Source of the DNA: Pollenia angustigena
Taxonomy: Eukaryota; Arthropoda; Insecta; Diptera; Polleniidae
DNA: 64,000 nucleotides
NCBI GenBank assembly: GCA_930367215.1
Contig: OV884058.1
Coordinates: 102,509,802 to 102,573,801, forward strand
Direction: 5' to 3'
A model generated the notes under the pieces. It did not search any database and was not told the origin of the DNA. It saw only the letters and a program-made list of their open reading frames with translations. Made by a program: the position numbers and the translations under genes. Below are positions 44,501-55,381 of the stretch, piece by piece. How positions within the stretch are numbered: position 1 is the first letter of the stretch; the number at the start of each line of letters is the position of its first letter.

Positions 44501-45239
44501 TGGAGCCGGTACACCAAAATTATAATGTGAGGTAAACATTTATTCTTTGTGCCGAATATTATTAACATCTTTATGAGATTTTTTCATCTTAAAGCCATTT
44601 TGGAGGGAGGAGGTACGTATGGTAATTTTCGGACCTACCAGTACGCCATGCCATAGCAGTTATTATAAAAGTTATAGCTGCCAATTTATATCAATGCCAA
44701 CATATATAAGGAAGTTATGCCACTTAAAGCTTTTTCCGAATGTTGTGTTTGTATGGGCCGATTCGGAATAAGTTTGATAGGATAATTTAGTTTCTAATAA
44801 TATATTTTTGGGCCCAATTTAGTCTTAGCGCCAACAAGATATATAATATATATGGGCACAAAAACTCATTTCCGGAAGGAAGTTTGTATGGGGGCTATGT
44901 GAAATTATCGACCGATTGTGAACATTTCCAATAGGCCTGTCGTTGTGGCAATGAAAACCCTGTACTTAATTAAGCTTTACATAGGCCTTCAGCCGGACGA
45001 ATGGACGGACACCGGTATACTAAAGGTTGGGCCTAGAACCAATATATTCCGCTATAGTGGCATGCGTATAAAAACATAAATAACCCGCATTTTTATACAA
45101 AATGCTAAAAAATCAAAAGTTAAGCAGTTTTAAAAAAGTTATAACCGGAGAAAAATTCAATTATCTTTTCGTCAAAAAAAAAATTTTGTAAAATATCACT
45201 ATGGGTTCAAAAGTTACAGATTTTTTACCGATAAAAAAC
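44501..45239. repeat. Unidentified dispersed-repeat-like block
   Basis: Phrases such as TATGGGGGCTATGTGAAATT, ATCGACCGATTGTGAACAT and GGACGAATGGACGGACAC resemble the interiors of fly DINE/Helitron-type repeats, but no ends are visible. Confidence 0.4.
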
Positions 45240-46190
45240 GATTGTGAGCCCCTGTTTAGGAGCTGGGACTATCTAGCTATTCGGCAGCATCTGTTGAATA
45301 GCAACACCAGCAAGGAGAGATTCGTCCCCACAATTAAATCGTGTAGTTTAGGAACTGATACAAAAAACACCCCCTCATGATAAGAGCACTCTCTGTATAA
45401 GAGAATCATTATGTGAAACATACATTTCATCAGATAGTCAACTTCTTCTCTATCTAGGCTCTTGACTCTTCATTCACTCCAAAATTCTAGTCTTACCATC
45501 ATCTAACCGAGCACACTTCATCAAACAATTCCACCACTTTGACCTTCACCATAAAACAGCACTGTTTACCAGACAAGCATCATCACTTTGATCAATTTCA
45601 GTATTCTCTGTCTATTTCACCAACTTACAGACCACCCTTTTTGAACCAACGGAGGCTCTGGACCCCTTGTCGTTTGGCCTCAACTGCAAGTCTCCCTCAC
45701 CATCAAAACAACTCGCACTCAACAGTTCCTCAACGGTTCGACTCTTCATTCAATATAACTATCAGCCCTTAAGAACCTTCACTCCACTTAACACCATCAA
45801 CAATAGTCTTTCAACTTTTCATCACTTCACAAAGTCAACAACGTCACCGATCCATGCATCAGTTTCCCATACGCTACTCCACTTACTGCATTATCATTAT
45901 TCCCTGAACAATTACGCAACGACCGTATCACTCCACTTAACACCTCTTTTGACTTTTCAATTAAATTTATAACTCGTAAAACTTATACAGAGCTCAAGAG
46001 AGCGTGCCATTGGGGCTCAACCAATAGACAGTATGATACCAAAGTACGGGCGAATACTGACCCCCGCGGTATTATAAAAGAAGGCACTCTGGTTAGTATA
46101 TCAGTCTCAAAAATTCACGAAGGCTTCGGGAGGCCTACCTGAGCCTATAGATTTTGAATTTCCGAAAAGAGAAAATAAATACACAACAGA
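45240..46190 (+). repeat. LTR-like block, G-poor, with core promoter and poly(A) signal
   Basis: From about 45450 to 45975 the plus strand is strikingly poor in G and rich in C and A, unlike anything else in the window. The scarcity of stops creates two overlapping frames (45539-45772 and 45667-45972) that are composition artefacts. Downstream lie a TATA box and initiator with correct spacing (46073-46108) and AATAAA at 46174-46179. The order of U3-like region, TATA, start and poly(A) signal within 110 bp is that of a retroelement LTR. I could not fix TG...CA borders or a target duplication, nor see a primer-binding site or gag/pol. Confidence 0.4.
46073..46108 (+). promoter_or_regulatory. 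TATA box plus TCAGTC initiator
   Basis: TATAAAAG starts at 46073 and TCAGTC starts at 46101, putting its A (46103) exactly 30 bp downstream of the first T of the TATA box. This is the canonical arthropod spacing. No downstream promoter element is obvious. It probably drives an LTR and not a cellular gene. Confidence 0.5.
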
Positions 46191-46458
46191 AACTACCATG
46201 CTCATCTCGCTAATCAACCATATGTATCTCTCTTAAAAGAACTTGATGGCAGTATGACTTTATAATGCAAAAGATAAATCTTGCGATATCTCCCGACGGC
46301 TTTCCTATAGTACGCGTCCTGTTAAAAGTCACATGGGTCAATTTGAATCCTTTTGGATGTCTTTTGAATGTTCAGTTATTTTATTAAAATCAATTATTAA
46401 ATAATTAACTACTTATTCCGTAAAAAACAAAGAAATATTCAGTTATGTATGTAATCAA

Positions 46459-46571
46459 CAAGGACCCAAACTATATCTATATACTTTAAGGGGTCTAAGA
46501 TCAATATTGTAAAAATTACAAACGGAAGAAACTTATTTGTACCATTTTACCTTCGGTGAAGGGTATAACTA
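46459..46571 (-). mobile_element. DINE-1-like left-end fragment, reverse
   Basis: Reads in reverse TATACCCTTCACCGAAGGTA, then CGTTTGTAATTTTTAC and CTATATAGATATAG-type blocks as in the copy at 6161. Only about 110 bp remain. Confidence 0.6.
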
Positions 46572-47674
46572 CAAAATAACTTCGGATTTCGTACTGAATG
46601 TGCGATCTGTTTCGCACTTTGCTTAAGCAAAGGTGCTTGAGCGCGCTTATTTGCATTCTGGTTTTGCCTTTATTCCAGTGATGTCAATTGTGGTTGTATT
46701 GATTTATATTAGTATTAGTGAATAAAGAGACAAGTACTCTTAATAAAAGCAAAAAAATACGTAAGCATCCGCCGCATGTGCACTCATCGCTTGATAATTA
46801 ACGACTGAATTGTGTACTCTCGTGCACTAAATGAAAGAGCGTAAGAATGCGTGTGAAGAATGTGTGTGAATTAATTTCCACAACTGTGTATGACGCTGAC
46901 ATCCCTGCTTTATTCTCATAAATAGGCTTATGGAGCTACCATATTTGCTAAACTCTTAATCCCAATCGAAAAATGAGAAACCTAAAAAGGCTTCTTATTA
47001 TGACGCCACAAACTTTTAAATGCAAAATAAATCACCTTAAATAAATACTTGAAATTTATCACACAAAGATTTCATTCATTCACAACTCTGTTATTATCTG
47101 TCATGGTCATCGGATGCCGCCTCGTTATTTTATCTTTTCATTTGTTTGTCTTCTTTTCATTTCATCTATTTATTTGTCCATTTTGCCGTCACACGTGCTT
47201 TTATTTAATAAAGAACATCTGTGCAAACATGACGCCGAATTTGTCGAACACAGAGAAAATGATCATGATGCCAAATGAATTTTAATGTGATCCATATGAA
47301 AAGCTTTTCTGCTGCGTATTAAATTTTTAAAAATTTGTTTAAATATGCTTTCAATGATTTTTTTTCAAGCCAGCAATTTGCATAAATAAAAAATCTACAA
47401 AATATTTTTTACAAATTTAATAAAAAAAAAATTGGTTTCGAAAAAGGCGTTTGTACTGTTTTCACTGTTTGGGCATCTTTTTTTTGGGATTTGTGTAAAA
47501 AAAGCTAATTTTAGTAAAAATCTTCAGAAAACAAAAGTGACTTAGCGGAAAAATTTTATTTTTAGAAAACAAAAAATTTTTAGGGGAACTTTGGGAACAC
47601 GGGTTTTTTAAAATTGTTTTATTAACAAATAACTTTGTTTTTGAATGCAATCTACCCTTTTATGAATATGTATT
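46572..47674. other. Unique-looking AT-rich DNA, no gene
   Basis: No element ends are visible. The frame at 47049-47285 has no motif. 46600-47290 has normal complexity and might be ordinary intergenic or intronic DNA. Confidence 0.4.
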
Positions 47675-48360
47675 AGGGTGGCAGCTAAATTTCAACTTTG
47701 CATTTTCAACATCTCCCGGGCGGAAAATTGTGCCACATGGTCTAAAACTGATGTGGAAAAAATTTCAGCCAAATCGGATAACTTTTACCCCTGCCCCTTT
47801 GAGGGTAAAGTTCAAATGATAAAAAAAAAATTTCCATACAAGCAAAAAATTTTTTTTTCGATTTTTTTTTTTTTTTTTTTTAATATTAGAAAGCTTTATA
47901 AGCTTATTAACAACAAAAAATTTCATTTCGATCGGACAAGATTTTCAGTTTCAAAAGTGACTGAAAAAAAAATTTGAGGCTTGTTAGGGGCTTACTCTAA
48001 AAAATTTTCAAAAAAAATTTTTTTTTAGTTTTGATAAGCACACATTAAAGATTTTTTGTTGCTCTTAATACCAGGTTTTTAAAATTTTTTTTAAAAAATT
48101 TTTTTCGACATCGCATTTTCGTTCTAAATTGTGGTAAAAAACTGGAAAAATTCAGTTTTTGGCCCTATTTAAGATCATGATTACTAGGGTGCCAGCTAAA
48201 TTTCAACTTTGGATTTTCTACATCTCCCGGGCGGAATATTGTGCCACATGGTCTAAAACTGATGTGGAAAAAATTTCAGCCAAATCGGATAAGTTTTACC
48301 CCTGCCCCTTTGAGGTCAAAGTTCAAATGATAAAAAAAAAAAAATTCCATACAAGCAAAA
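47675..48360 (+). repeat. Two copies of a 170-bp block, 512-bp period
   Basis: CAGCTAAATTTCAACTTT... through TTTCAGCCAAATCGGATAA and CCCCTGCCCCTTTGAGG occurs at 47675-47850 and 48187-48360. Both copies give the same partial frame, but the frame is not conserved outside the block and I read it as non-coding. Confidence 0.65.
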
Positions 48361-49640
48361 AATTTTTTTTTCGAATTTTATTTTTTTTCATTTGAACTTT
48401 TTATCATAGAACAATTTTTTTTCGTATTAAAGATATTTTTTTTTTTTTCAAATAAATAAATTTGGCTTTAAAGAACTTTTTGTCATTGAGGGACTTCTAA
48501 GGAAAAGTGGAACTTTTTGTTGAAAAGTGAAAAAGAGAAATTTTTTGTGCAAACCAAAGTTTTTTTATTATTTTTTTTTTTTTGTGAAAAAGTATCTACT
48601 TATTAGGAAAAAAGTACTTCTCAGTGAAAAAGTACTTCTTTATAAAAAATTACTTTTTAAAAAACAATACTTTTTTTGTGAAAAATAACGCGTATGTGTC
48701 TCAAAAGCATTAAAAAGGAATAGTACTTTTTTGTGAAAAGGCGACTTTTTATACTGTGATGTGAAAATGGACGAATTTTTTTTTATAGATTAAGAAAGAT
48801 TTTAATAGTCGAATAATGTGTAAAAGAGACTTTTAGTCAAAACAGGAACTTTTTGTAAAAAATTTGTTTTTTGTACATATTTGTGAAAATATCGTTTAAA
48901 ATTAATATGTATGTATAGCTTTGGAAAAAGGCAGTTTTTGGAAAAATTTTACTTTTTCTCAAACGTATAATGTTTTTATGGAAAAGTGTAACTTTGAGAA
49001 AAAATAATATGACTTTAAAAAACTTGACTTTGAGAAAGTCAAGAATGTAGCTTTTTGTAAGTAATGTGACTTTTTGATTTTGACCTTGCAAATAATAGGA
49101 CCAGTGCAAACACGCGTGTAAAGAGTAGCCCACAAGGGACAAGGACTAGTCCAAAAGTAACCCAAACGTATGGAAAAACATGGTCTATTTAACATTACGA
49201 CGTCCTAGGAGAGGACCATATAACCCACCTTTGGACTACTAAGGAGTAGTTTAAAAACTACTCCATGGTATACCCAAGAGGATTAGTTTTGAAGTCGTTT
49301 AAAAACGAAAGCACGTCGTTAAAAAACGAAGACATGTCGTCTCACTACAAAAACTTTTTAACAATGACATGGTCCATGCTTGCATTACATCGGACCAGTC
49401 CATGGAGTAGTTCATTTTATCAAAATGGATCAGGTGGTCCAATTTTATTTGCTGAGGACTTATTGTAAAACGTATGACTTTTTGTAAAAGGTATAACTTT
49501 TTGTAAAAAGTATAACTCTTTGAACAATTTAACCTTGTTTTAAAAAAAATGTGACTTTTCGTAAAAAATTTTTATAATTATGAATGTATTTTTCTGTGTT
49601 AAAATCAATTTCTGTAAAAAAAATCTATTTCTACCATAGT
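48361..49640. repeat. Degenerate minisatellite, interrupted by a TIR element
   Basis: 48470-49085 and 49460-49640 are built from variants of GTGAAAAAGTACTTTTT and TGTAAAAAGTATAACTTT. The two blocks were probably continuous before the insertion at 49085-49456. Frames here are repeat-derived. Confidence 0.5.
49085..49456. mobile_element. Private-motif TIR element (GGACTAGTCC motif)
   Basis: TTGCAAATAATAGGACCA at the left pairs loosely with the right end (in reverse CTCAGCAAATAAAATTGGACC). The interior repeats GGACTAGTCC, GGACTACT, ACTACTCCATGG and ACATGGTCC. Related to 18878-19134. Confidence 0.5.
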
Positions 49641-49737
49641 CCACGATGTTAATTGTAATTCACACCTTAACTTCAAGTTTTTTGTCCAACTTAATTTGTC
49701 ATTTCTTTGTTTCAGTGTTTGTCAAAGTGAACCATGA

Positions 49738-49929
49738 ACTGGTAGACATTTCAGCAAACTGGCCGTACTTCTTCGAAAATCAGGTCGGCCAAGCAGTTAC
49801 CGTGACTGGTGTCCGCTATCGCGAGATGATACCGGACTTCTTGTGGTCAGAAATTGATGATGGTGCCACACAGCTTACGAAATAATGGCTCTTTTGCACG
49901 ATATTAAACGTCCGCGTTATCTCACGTCG
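49738..49929 (+). pseudogene. mariner transposase fragment, upstream half
   Basis: The frame reads NWPYFFENQVGQAVTVTGVR followed by YREMIPDFLWSEIDD, a block just after the second catalytic region in mariner-like transposases. The frame shifts near 49885 and runs to CGTCG at 49925-49929, where the Transib element interrupts it. The continuation lies at 52071. The sequence N-terminal to NWPYFF is not recognisable. Confidence 0.75.
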
Positions 49930-52070
49930 CACATAGGGGTTTTTTGCCAATCTAGCCGGACATTACTTTTTGTTTTAGCTTATATTGCTTCTAAAAAGTT
50001 ATTGAGTGCTTGGCAGAAATATGTGATATTGTCATAGGCAGGTAAACCTCAAAAATAAATAAAATCGGACCAAGGAGGACAAGGTTCGCCCTAGAAGAAC
50101 TAATCCAACCTCTGAAAAATGCAATTTTTTTTTAACTTTTCCCATACTTTTGTTTGGCAAATGCAACTTTTAACGTCGGCGAAAGTTAAAAAACCTAAAA
50201 TAAGACCCATGAGATCGTAAAATTACACTTTTCGCCCCCGCCCCCTTTTGAGGGCGGTTACATAAAATAATATTTAAAAAAATGTAAATATTAAAAGAAA
50301 TAGATTACTAACGCCTTAATACTATAAAAATTAAATGTTTGAACTTTAATGGGTAGGGGGAGGTATCCCTCCAAACACGCCCCCGGAACGACCCTGTAAA
50401 AAATTTTTTTTTTTTGCTAATTTCCAAAACATATTAATTTTTAAGATTTTATGTGACTTTTATGTATTTTATAGTATTTAATTTATCTGAAAATAATTAA
50501 TATATTCGAAATAATAACTTATTTATAATAGTAACAGCAAATTTTATTTAAAATAATAACAACTAATTAATTTAAAGTAACTTCTCTTTTGCACTAAGAT
50601 GATGATGAGTGCCATGGTTCTTCTTCGTCTGCTTCTTCAAAATCCTCTTCTGAATCTGAATTCTCTTCAGAGCCAAGTACAGGTGGAAGCATAAAAGAAA
50701 TTGCTTCTTTCGTAAAGGGTAATGACTTTTTTTTGGAGTTGGTCTTATGCTAGTAATCAGTGGGTCAGAACTGAGCAAAAGTCTATTTATAACATCTTTG
50801 TTACACTGAACCCTCGAAAACTTTCTAGCAAAATTCTGCCTGTAAAGCCGACAATGTTTATTTCGTGCCTCAGACGCTTCTTCTGATAATAGCCCGATAG
50901 GCAACAATGCCTCACTCATTACAGTTGCGCCATGTACTAAAATCTTGTGCATTGTAGGTGTCATAGGATGCCAGGGATATAGAGTAACGTAAAGTTTTGC
51001 AGTGTCTAAGCAATAATTGGCAAACTCGTGCAAATGGATTTTGTGACCACTTGTAATTACTTCAATAATAACTTTGATCCGGTAGATGAAATCCAATGCA
51101 ATTCCAGTTATTTCTGCAGCTAATGCAGGATTGGAAAGAAATCGTCTGCTGGTGTTACCATCGTTGCTGTTTCCAAATCCAGTCTTCGGTACATCCACTA
51201 TTAGCCCTAATTCACTTCTAAATTTTTCTTGAATAGATTTTTTCCTCTCATTATCAATAGTTTTATTTATTTAATGACTGACGAAAGGGTTTCTATCATA
51301 TGTACCTATGCAAGATGAGCAAAAACAGAAAAAAGGTAAAAATTTTTTTTTGCTCTATTAAATAACGTCTTTTAGCGGCCGCACAGGTGGTTAAAACCCG
51401 TTACTTACTGTTTCGCACATCCCTTCTTTACACAGGTAATATTAGTCTTAGATGTAATAATTTAAATAAAAAACATCTACGTACAACCAACACATTTTGT
51501 GACTGACGAAAGGGTATCTATCATATGTACCTATGCAAGATGAGCAAAAACAGAAAAAAGGTGAAATTTTCAAAAAATCATAAAAAAAAATGGCGCAACA
51601 ACGCGCAAAGTTTTTTTATTTAATTTAAAAGTAGAGATTTCAAATTTTATCGTGATGTATAACATTTTTAAGAACTCAGCGGGCTTCACCTTCAAAAACC
51701 TTTTAAATTTTTTTTTTTTACAAAAAAGTGAACAAAAAAATCGTTTTTTTTAATTTCGAACTAATTTTTTTATTATAAAAACTTCTAATATAATTTTTCT
51801 AAAAATTTTCATAATTAGCTGTTTATATAGTCTTTCACAGAAAAAAAAATCAATGTAAAATCTTTATTCGTTTATCTACAAAAAAATATATTGTAAACCT
51901 CCCAAAACCGTAAAAAGTCAATGAACACGCATGCAATTTAATCAACTTTCCTGGTTTTAACAGTGTCCCAAAACCACAAATCTCTGTCGAGCTGCGTACT
52001 TAAATTTTTCCATTTCTTAAATTAAATTTTTTGCTTAATGTCCGGCTAGATTGGAAAAAACCCCTATGTG
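49930..52070 (-). mobile_element. Transib (RAG1-related) element, left copy, TSD CGTCG
   Basis: The ends CACATAGGGGTTTTTTGCC and (in reverse) CACATAGGGGTTTTTTCC continue as inverted repeats through AATCTAGCCGGACATTA. CGTCG lies directly outside both ends (49925-49929 and 52071-52075). Transib elements duplicate a 5-bp GC-rich target of the form CGNCG and begin with CAC heptamer-like sequence, as known for the family. The element is 2,141 bp, so it cannot encode a full transposase. A phrase of about 62 bp (GACTGACGAAAGGGT...) is repeated inside at 51273 and 51499. Its right third is part of the giant palindrome. Confidence 0.85.
50572..51258 (-). pseudogene. Transib/RAG1-like transposase, C-terminal catalytic part
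   Basis: An open minus-strand frame of 208 codons from the GTG at 51198 continues upstream in frame for about 20 more codons (KFRSELGLI), so the real start is lost. The blocks are VPKTGFGNSNDGNTSRRF (residues 3-20), MHKILVHG (83-90) and LPIGLLSEEASEARNK (99-114), then FARKFSR and LLLSSDPLI. They align with the last catalytic region of vertebrate RAG1 (HKTLAHV ... ASEGNESGNK ... ARQS), where the third catalytic glutamate lies. The first two catalytic aspartates would be upstream and are absent. The C-terminal 40 residues drift into simple sequence. A relic, probably inactive. Confidence 0.8.
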
Positions 52071-52310
52071 CGTCGTTACGATGCTAATTAATGGTTACCG
52101 TCATGTGATTTGACACCGTTCGACTTGTTTCCTTGGAGATATTTAAAAGAAAAAGAGTACATCAATAAGCAAAAAACAATTCAAGAGCTAAAGGATGAAA
52201 TAATTCGGGATATTAACGACATTAAACTACAAATACGTCTCAGAGCCATTGAAAATGTGAACCATCGGATGGAGGAAGCCGTGGTGAGCATTAAGATTAT
52301 TCTTTGAAAA
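52071..52310 (+). pseudogene. mariner transposase fragment, C-terminal (left arm)
   Basis: After the second CGTCG the frame from 52107 reads SCDLTPFDLFPWRYLKEKEY, then KTIQELKDEIIRDIND and an ENVNHRMEE block. This is the C-terminal end of a mariner transposase including the third catalytic aspartate block. It continues the fragment at 49738-49929; the Transib insertion separates them. It is mirrored exactly at 56176-56415. Confidence 0.85.
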
Positions 52311-52429
52311 CTTTTTGTTTTATTCAGAATTAAGGAATTAACATCGTGCGTTTTTATGTAAATTTTGTGAGCTACTTTACGTTACGTTTTTGAATCTTTT
52401 GAATCTTGAAACGGGTATAAAGCATAGCT

Positions 52430-52730
52430 GTTAAGTAGTGATTAGTAATCGCTATAATTAATTATTAGATTACTTTTTTTTTTAAGGGTAAAGTAATGAT
52501 TACAATTATGATTACTTTGTGTTTTACATGATTACTAATTGATTCCGATTACAAGTTATCAAAATATAATCAGAAGTACCGGCGATTACTACAAAATAAT
52601 CAAAAGTAATCAAAATGTAATCCGATTATTTTCAACGATTATTCTTGATTCTTTTTGATTACTTTCAAAAATTGCGTATTCATTCGTACTATTATTTTTT
52701 TGGAAACAGTTAAATGTTATCATTATTCAA
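52430..52730 (+). repeat. GTAATC-rich repeat (left arm)
   Basis: GATTACT/AGTAATC occurs over a dozen times in both orientations, with a CGCCGGTACTTCTGATTATA-type phrase (in reverse) in the middle. A mirrored copy lies at 55756-56056 and a third, diverged copy at 58600-58870. It is another short-motif array of the private-motif type. Confidence 0.6.
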
Positions 52731-53104
52731 AAATGTATTGGCGAACACTTTTATCCATATAAAATTTGACCAGTATTTGACTGTAGTTATTTATTAGCAA
52801 ACAAAAAATTTAATAAAATTGATCGGTATTATTTTAAATAAAACGATACTTAAGGCTTAAATCAGCGTAAGTAAAACTCACTTTTTGGCTGTGTTTAAAC
52901 CAGCATATCTTTAATTTAGTAAACATTTAAACCATCAATAAAGGCATAAAATTGTGCGTTTAAACAACCTATGCAAGCCATATCAATTTGACAACATTTA
53001 TCGTAGTGCTGCCACATTATTATTTTTTGCACTACATATAATATATGGGGCACTGATTTAGCTATCAAGTTTATACTACTTACATATAAATTTAAGTTAA
53101 GTTC

Positions 53105-53467
53105 AACTAAACTAGCCAATTCTTAATACCGACTCTTGTGAAATTGAGCAATAGGCTACATAAACTAAGTAGGAAACAGGAGCTGCAACAAGTATCCTCT
53201 GCTATTTTGAAAATGGAACAACAACTAAGACAAAGGTTTCAACCATATTTCACGTTGCAGCCTGATGCAAATATTGCGATTGTAACAACAGTATTAACTC
53301 AAAGCATCAAAATGAAATGGCTTGAAATTAATGAAATTATTAAGCCCTTAATTGCCGGAATTCAAAGATTTATATTAATTTATCGGGTATGTTTAAGAAA
53401 TCGAAGTGAAGTGAAATTGAAATCGAACGATATTTTGAATTCAATAATTTACCAAATACAAAAATAA
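53105..53467 (+). pseudogene. hAT-like transposase fragment (left arm)
   Basis: The open frame from about 53105 reads IPTLVKLSNRLHKLSRKQE, then LRQRFQPYFTL (about residues 31-40 from the GTG at 53138) and IKMKWLEI (57-64). The order 'long helix - RF-YF - x - (F/I)K-KWL' matches the region of hAT transposases ahead of the C-terminal dimerisation domain. The assignment is from motif memory and is moderate. The frame is open, but neither hAT ends nor the DDE residues are visible. Confidence 0.45.
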
Positions 53468-53722
53468 TTGATACTTAAAGAATGAAGTAGATAAAATGGA
53501 ATATTTTAATGAAGTTTCATTACAGGGTCGTTTTTAAAATTTGCTCGATTTTAAATCCACTTTATTTAAATTTCTCGAACTCGCTCGTATTTCTTAACCA
53601 AATAGTTCATGCGTTTCTCTCTTTAAAATGAGTTTGGTTTAAAAATATTGTACGAAAGATAAATTTAATAATGCTAAATATAACTGGTGTCCAAAACGGT
53701 ATTGACTTAAATGTTCTTTAAT

Positions 53723-53999
53723 AACATTTTTAATTTTTCGAATTTATTCTATGAGCTAAATTTCAGTTATGTATTTTATAAAGCTTTTTTGTAATAGTTC
53801 TATTCCTACAATTTTTCAGAAATGACTTTATACACTACCAGGCTAAGGTGAAATGTAAAAAGAAAATACAATATAATAGTCTGGTAGTGTATAAAGTCAT
53901 TTCTGAAAAATTGTAGGAATAGAACTATTACAAAAAAGCTTTATAAAATACATAACTGAAATTTAGCTCATAGAATAAATTCGAAAAATTAAAAATGTT
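53723..53999. repeat. Perfect 119-bp hairpin at the arm/spacer junction
   Basis: 53723-53841 and 53881-53999 are exact reverse complements, with a 39-base loop between them. The left half is the inner end of the palindrome arm and the right half is the start of the tandem unit. Confidence 0.9.
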
Positions 54000-54770
54000 G
54001 AATATAATATAAAGTTACCTTCGGAATGAAATAATTCCCAGTTTCTATTTGTTAAAATAGTTGAGTTAAATACATTCAATTTATAAAGTAACACTATCCA
54101 GTGAGACACAAAGAATGCTGACGACGGCCGTATCGGGCCAGAAAATGCATTACATTCTGCTGGTGTCTAAAAATTGTAAAATTTTCTGTACATTCAATAT
54201 ACCTCATTACTTTCCAACGGAAGGCTAAGGTAAAATGTAAAAAGAAAATACAATATAATAGTCTGGTAGTGTATAAAGTCATTTCTGAAAAATTGTAGGA
54301 ATAGAACTATTACAAAAAAGCTTTATAAAATACATAACTGAAATTTAGCTCATAGAATAAATTCGAAAAATTAAAAATGTTGAATATAATATAAAGTTAG
54401 CTTCGGAAGGAAATAATTCCCAGTTTCTATTTGTTAAAATAGTTGAGTTAAATACATTCAATTTATAAAGTAACACTATCCAGTGAGACACAAAGAATGC
54501 TGACGACGGCCGTATCGGGCCAGAAAATGCATTACATTCTGCTGGTGTCTAAAAATTGTAAAATTTTCTGTACATTCAATATACCTCATTACTTTCCAAC
54601 GGAAGGCTAAGGTAAAATGTAAAAAGAAAATACAATATAATAGTCTGGTAGTGTATAAAGTCATTTCTGAAAAATTGAAGGAATAGAACTATTACAAAAA
54701 AGCTTTATAAAATACATAACTGAAATTTAGCTCATAGAATAAATTCGAAAAATTAAAAATGTTATTAAAG
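53841..54770 (+). repeat. 382-bp tandem repeat in the palindrome spacer
   Basis: GGCTAAGGTRAAATGTAAA starts at 53841, 54223 and 54605, giving a period of exactly 382 bp and about 2.4 copies. Two copies give the identical 62-codon minus-strand frame (54094-54282 and 54476-54664), which I consider non-coding. The unit includes ATTCCCAGTTTCTATTTGTT, which resembles the core of the private-motif elements at 14.0, 28.3 and 38.8 kb. Confidence 0.85.
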
Positions 54771-55018
54771 AACATTTAAGTCAATACCGTTTTGGACACC
54801 AGTTATATTTAGCATTATTAAATTTATCTTTCGTACAATATTTTTAAACCAAACTCATTTTAAAGAGAGAAACGCATGAACTATTTGGTTAAGAAATACG
54901 AGCGAGTTCGAGAAATTTAAATAAAGTGGATTTAAAATCGAGCAAATTTTAAAAACGACCCTGTAATGAAACTTCATTAAAATATTCCATTTTATCTACT
55001 TCATTCTTTAAGTATCAA

Positions 55019-55381
55019 TTATTTTTGTATTTGGTAAATTATTGAATTCAAAATATCGTTCGATTTCAATTTCACTTCACTTCGATTTCTTAAACATACC
55101 CGATAAATTAATATAAATCTTTGAATTCCGGCAATTAAGGGCTTAATAATTTCATTAATTTCAAGCCATTTCATTTTGATGCTTTGAGTTAATACTGTTG
55201 TTACAATCGCAATATTTGCATCAGGCTGCAACGTGAAATATGGTTGAAACCTTTGTCTTAGTTGTTGTTCCATTTTCAAAATAGCAGAGGATACTTGTTG
55301 CAGCTCCTGTTTCCTACTTAGTTTATGTAGCCTATTGCTCAATTTCACAAGAGTCGGTATTAAGAATTGGCTAGTTTAGTT
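55019..55381 (-). pseudogene. hAT-like transposase fragment (right arm)
   Basis: Exact mirror of the left-arm fragment at 53105-53467, with the same motifs and the same uncertainty. Confidence 0.45.

Larger units (their letters stand above)
51375..53841. repeat. Left arm of 2,467-bp palindrome
   Basis: Every base position p that I checked pairs with 108486 minus p in 54645-57111. Three open frames, the Transib end (52070/56416) and the NotI-type site GCGGCCGC at the outer edge all mirror exactly, so the arms have no net indels. I found one mismatch (53808/54678). The arm contains, outward to inward, the Transib right end, the mariner C-terminal piece, a GTAATC-rich block, a hAT-like fragment and a spacer-related sequence. 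Confidence 0.9.

Noticed and set aside
45539..45972. Two plus-strand frames of 77 and 101 codons
   Set aside because: They arise from a G-poor tract with few stop codons; no motif and no conserved frame.
47678..48395. Two similar frames of 99 and 78 codons
   Set aside because: The similarity comes from a duplicated non-coding block; the frame is lost immediately outside it.
49646..49740. Upstream part of the 79-codon frame as extra mariner transposase
   Set aside because: Only the part from NWPYFFEN onward matches mariner; the first half is translated AT-rich DNA.
52916..53119. 67-codon frame on the minus strand of the left arm (mirrored at 55367-55570)
   Set aside because: It runs antisense next to the hAT-like fragment, has no family motif, and is duplicated only because the arms are identical.
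54094..54664. Identical 62-codon frames in the spacer
   Set aside because: They repeat because of the 382-bp tandem unit; composition and position suggest non-coding DNA.
53841..54770. CRISPR-like array
   Set aside because: Repeat units are 382 bp and contiguous, without short direct repeats separated by unique spacers; the genome is eukaryotic.
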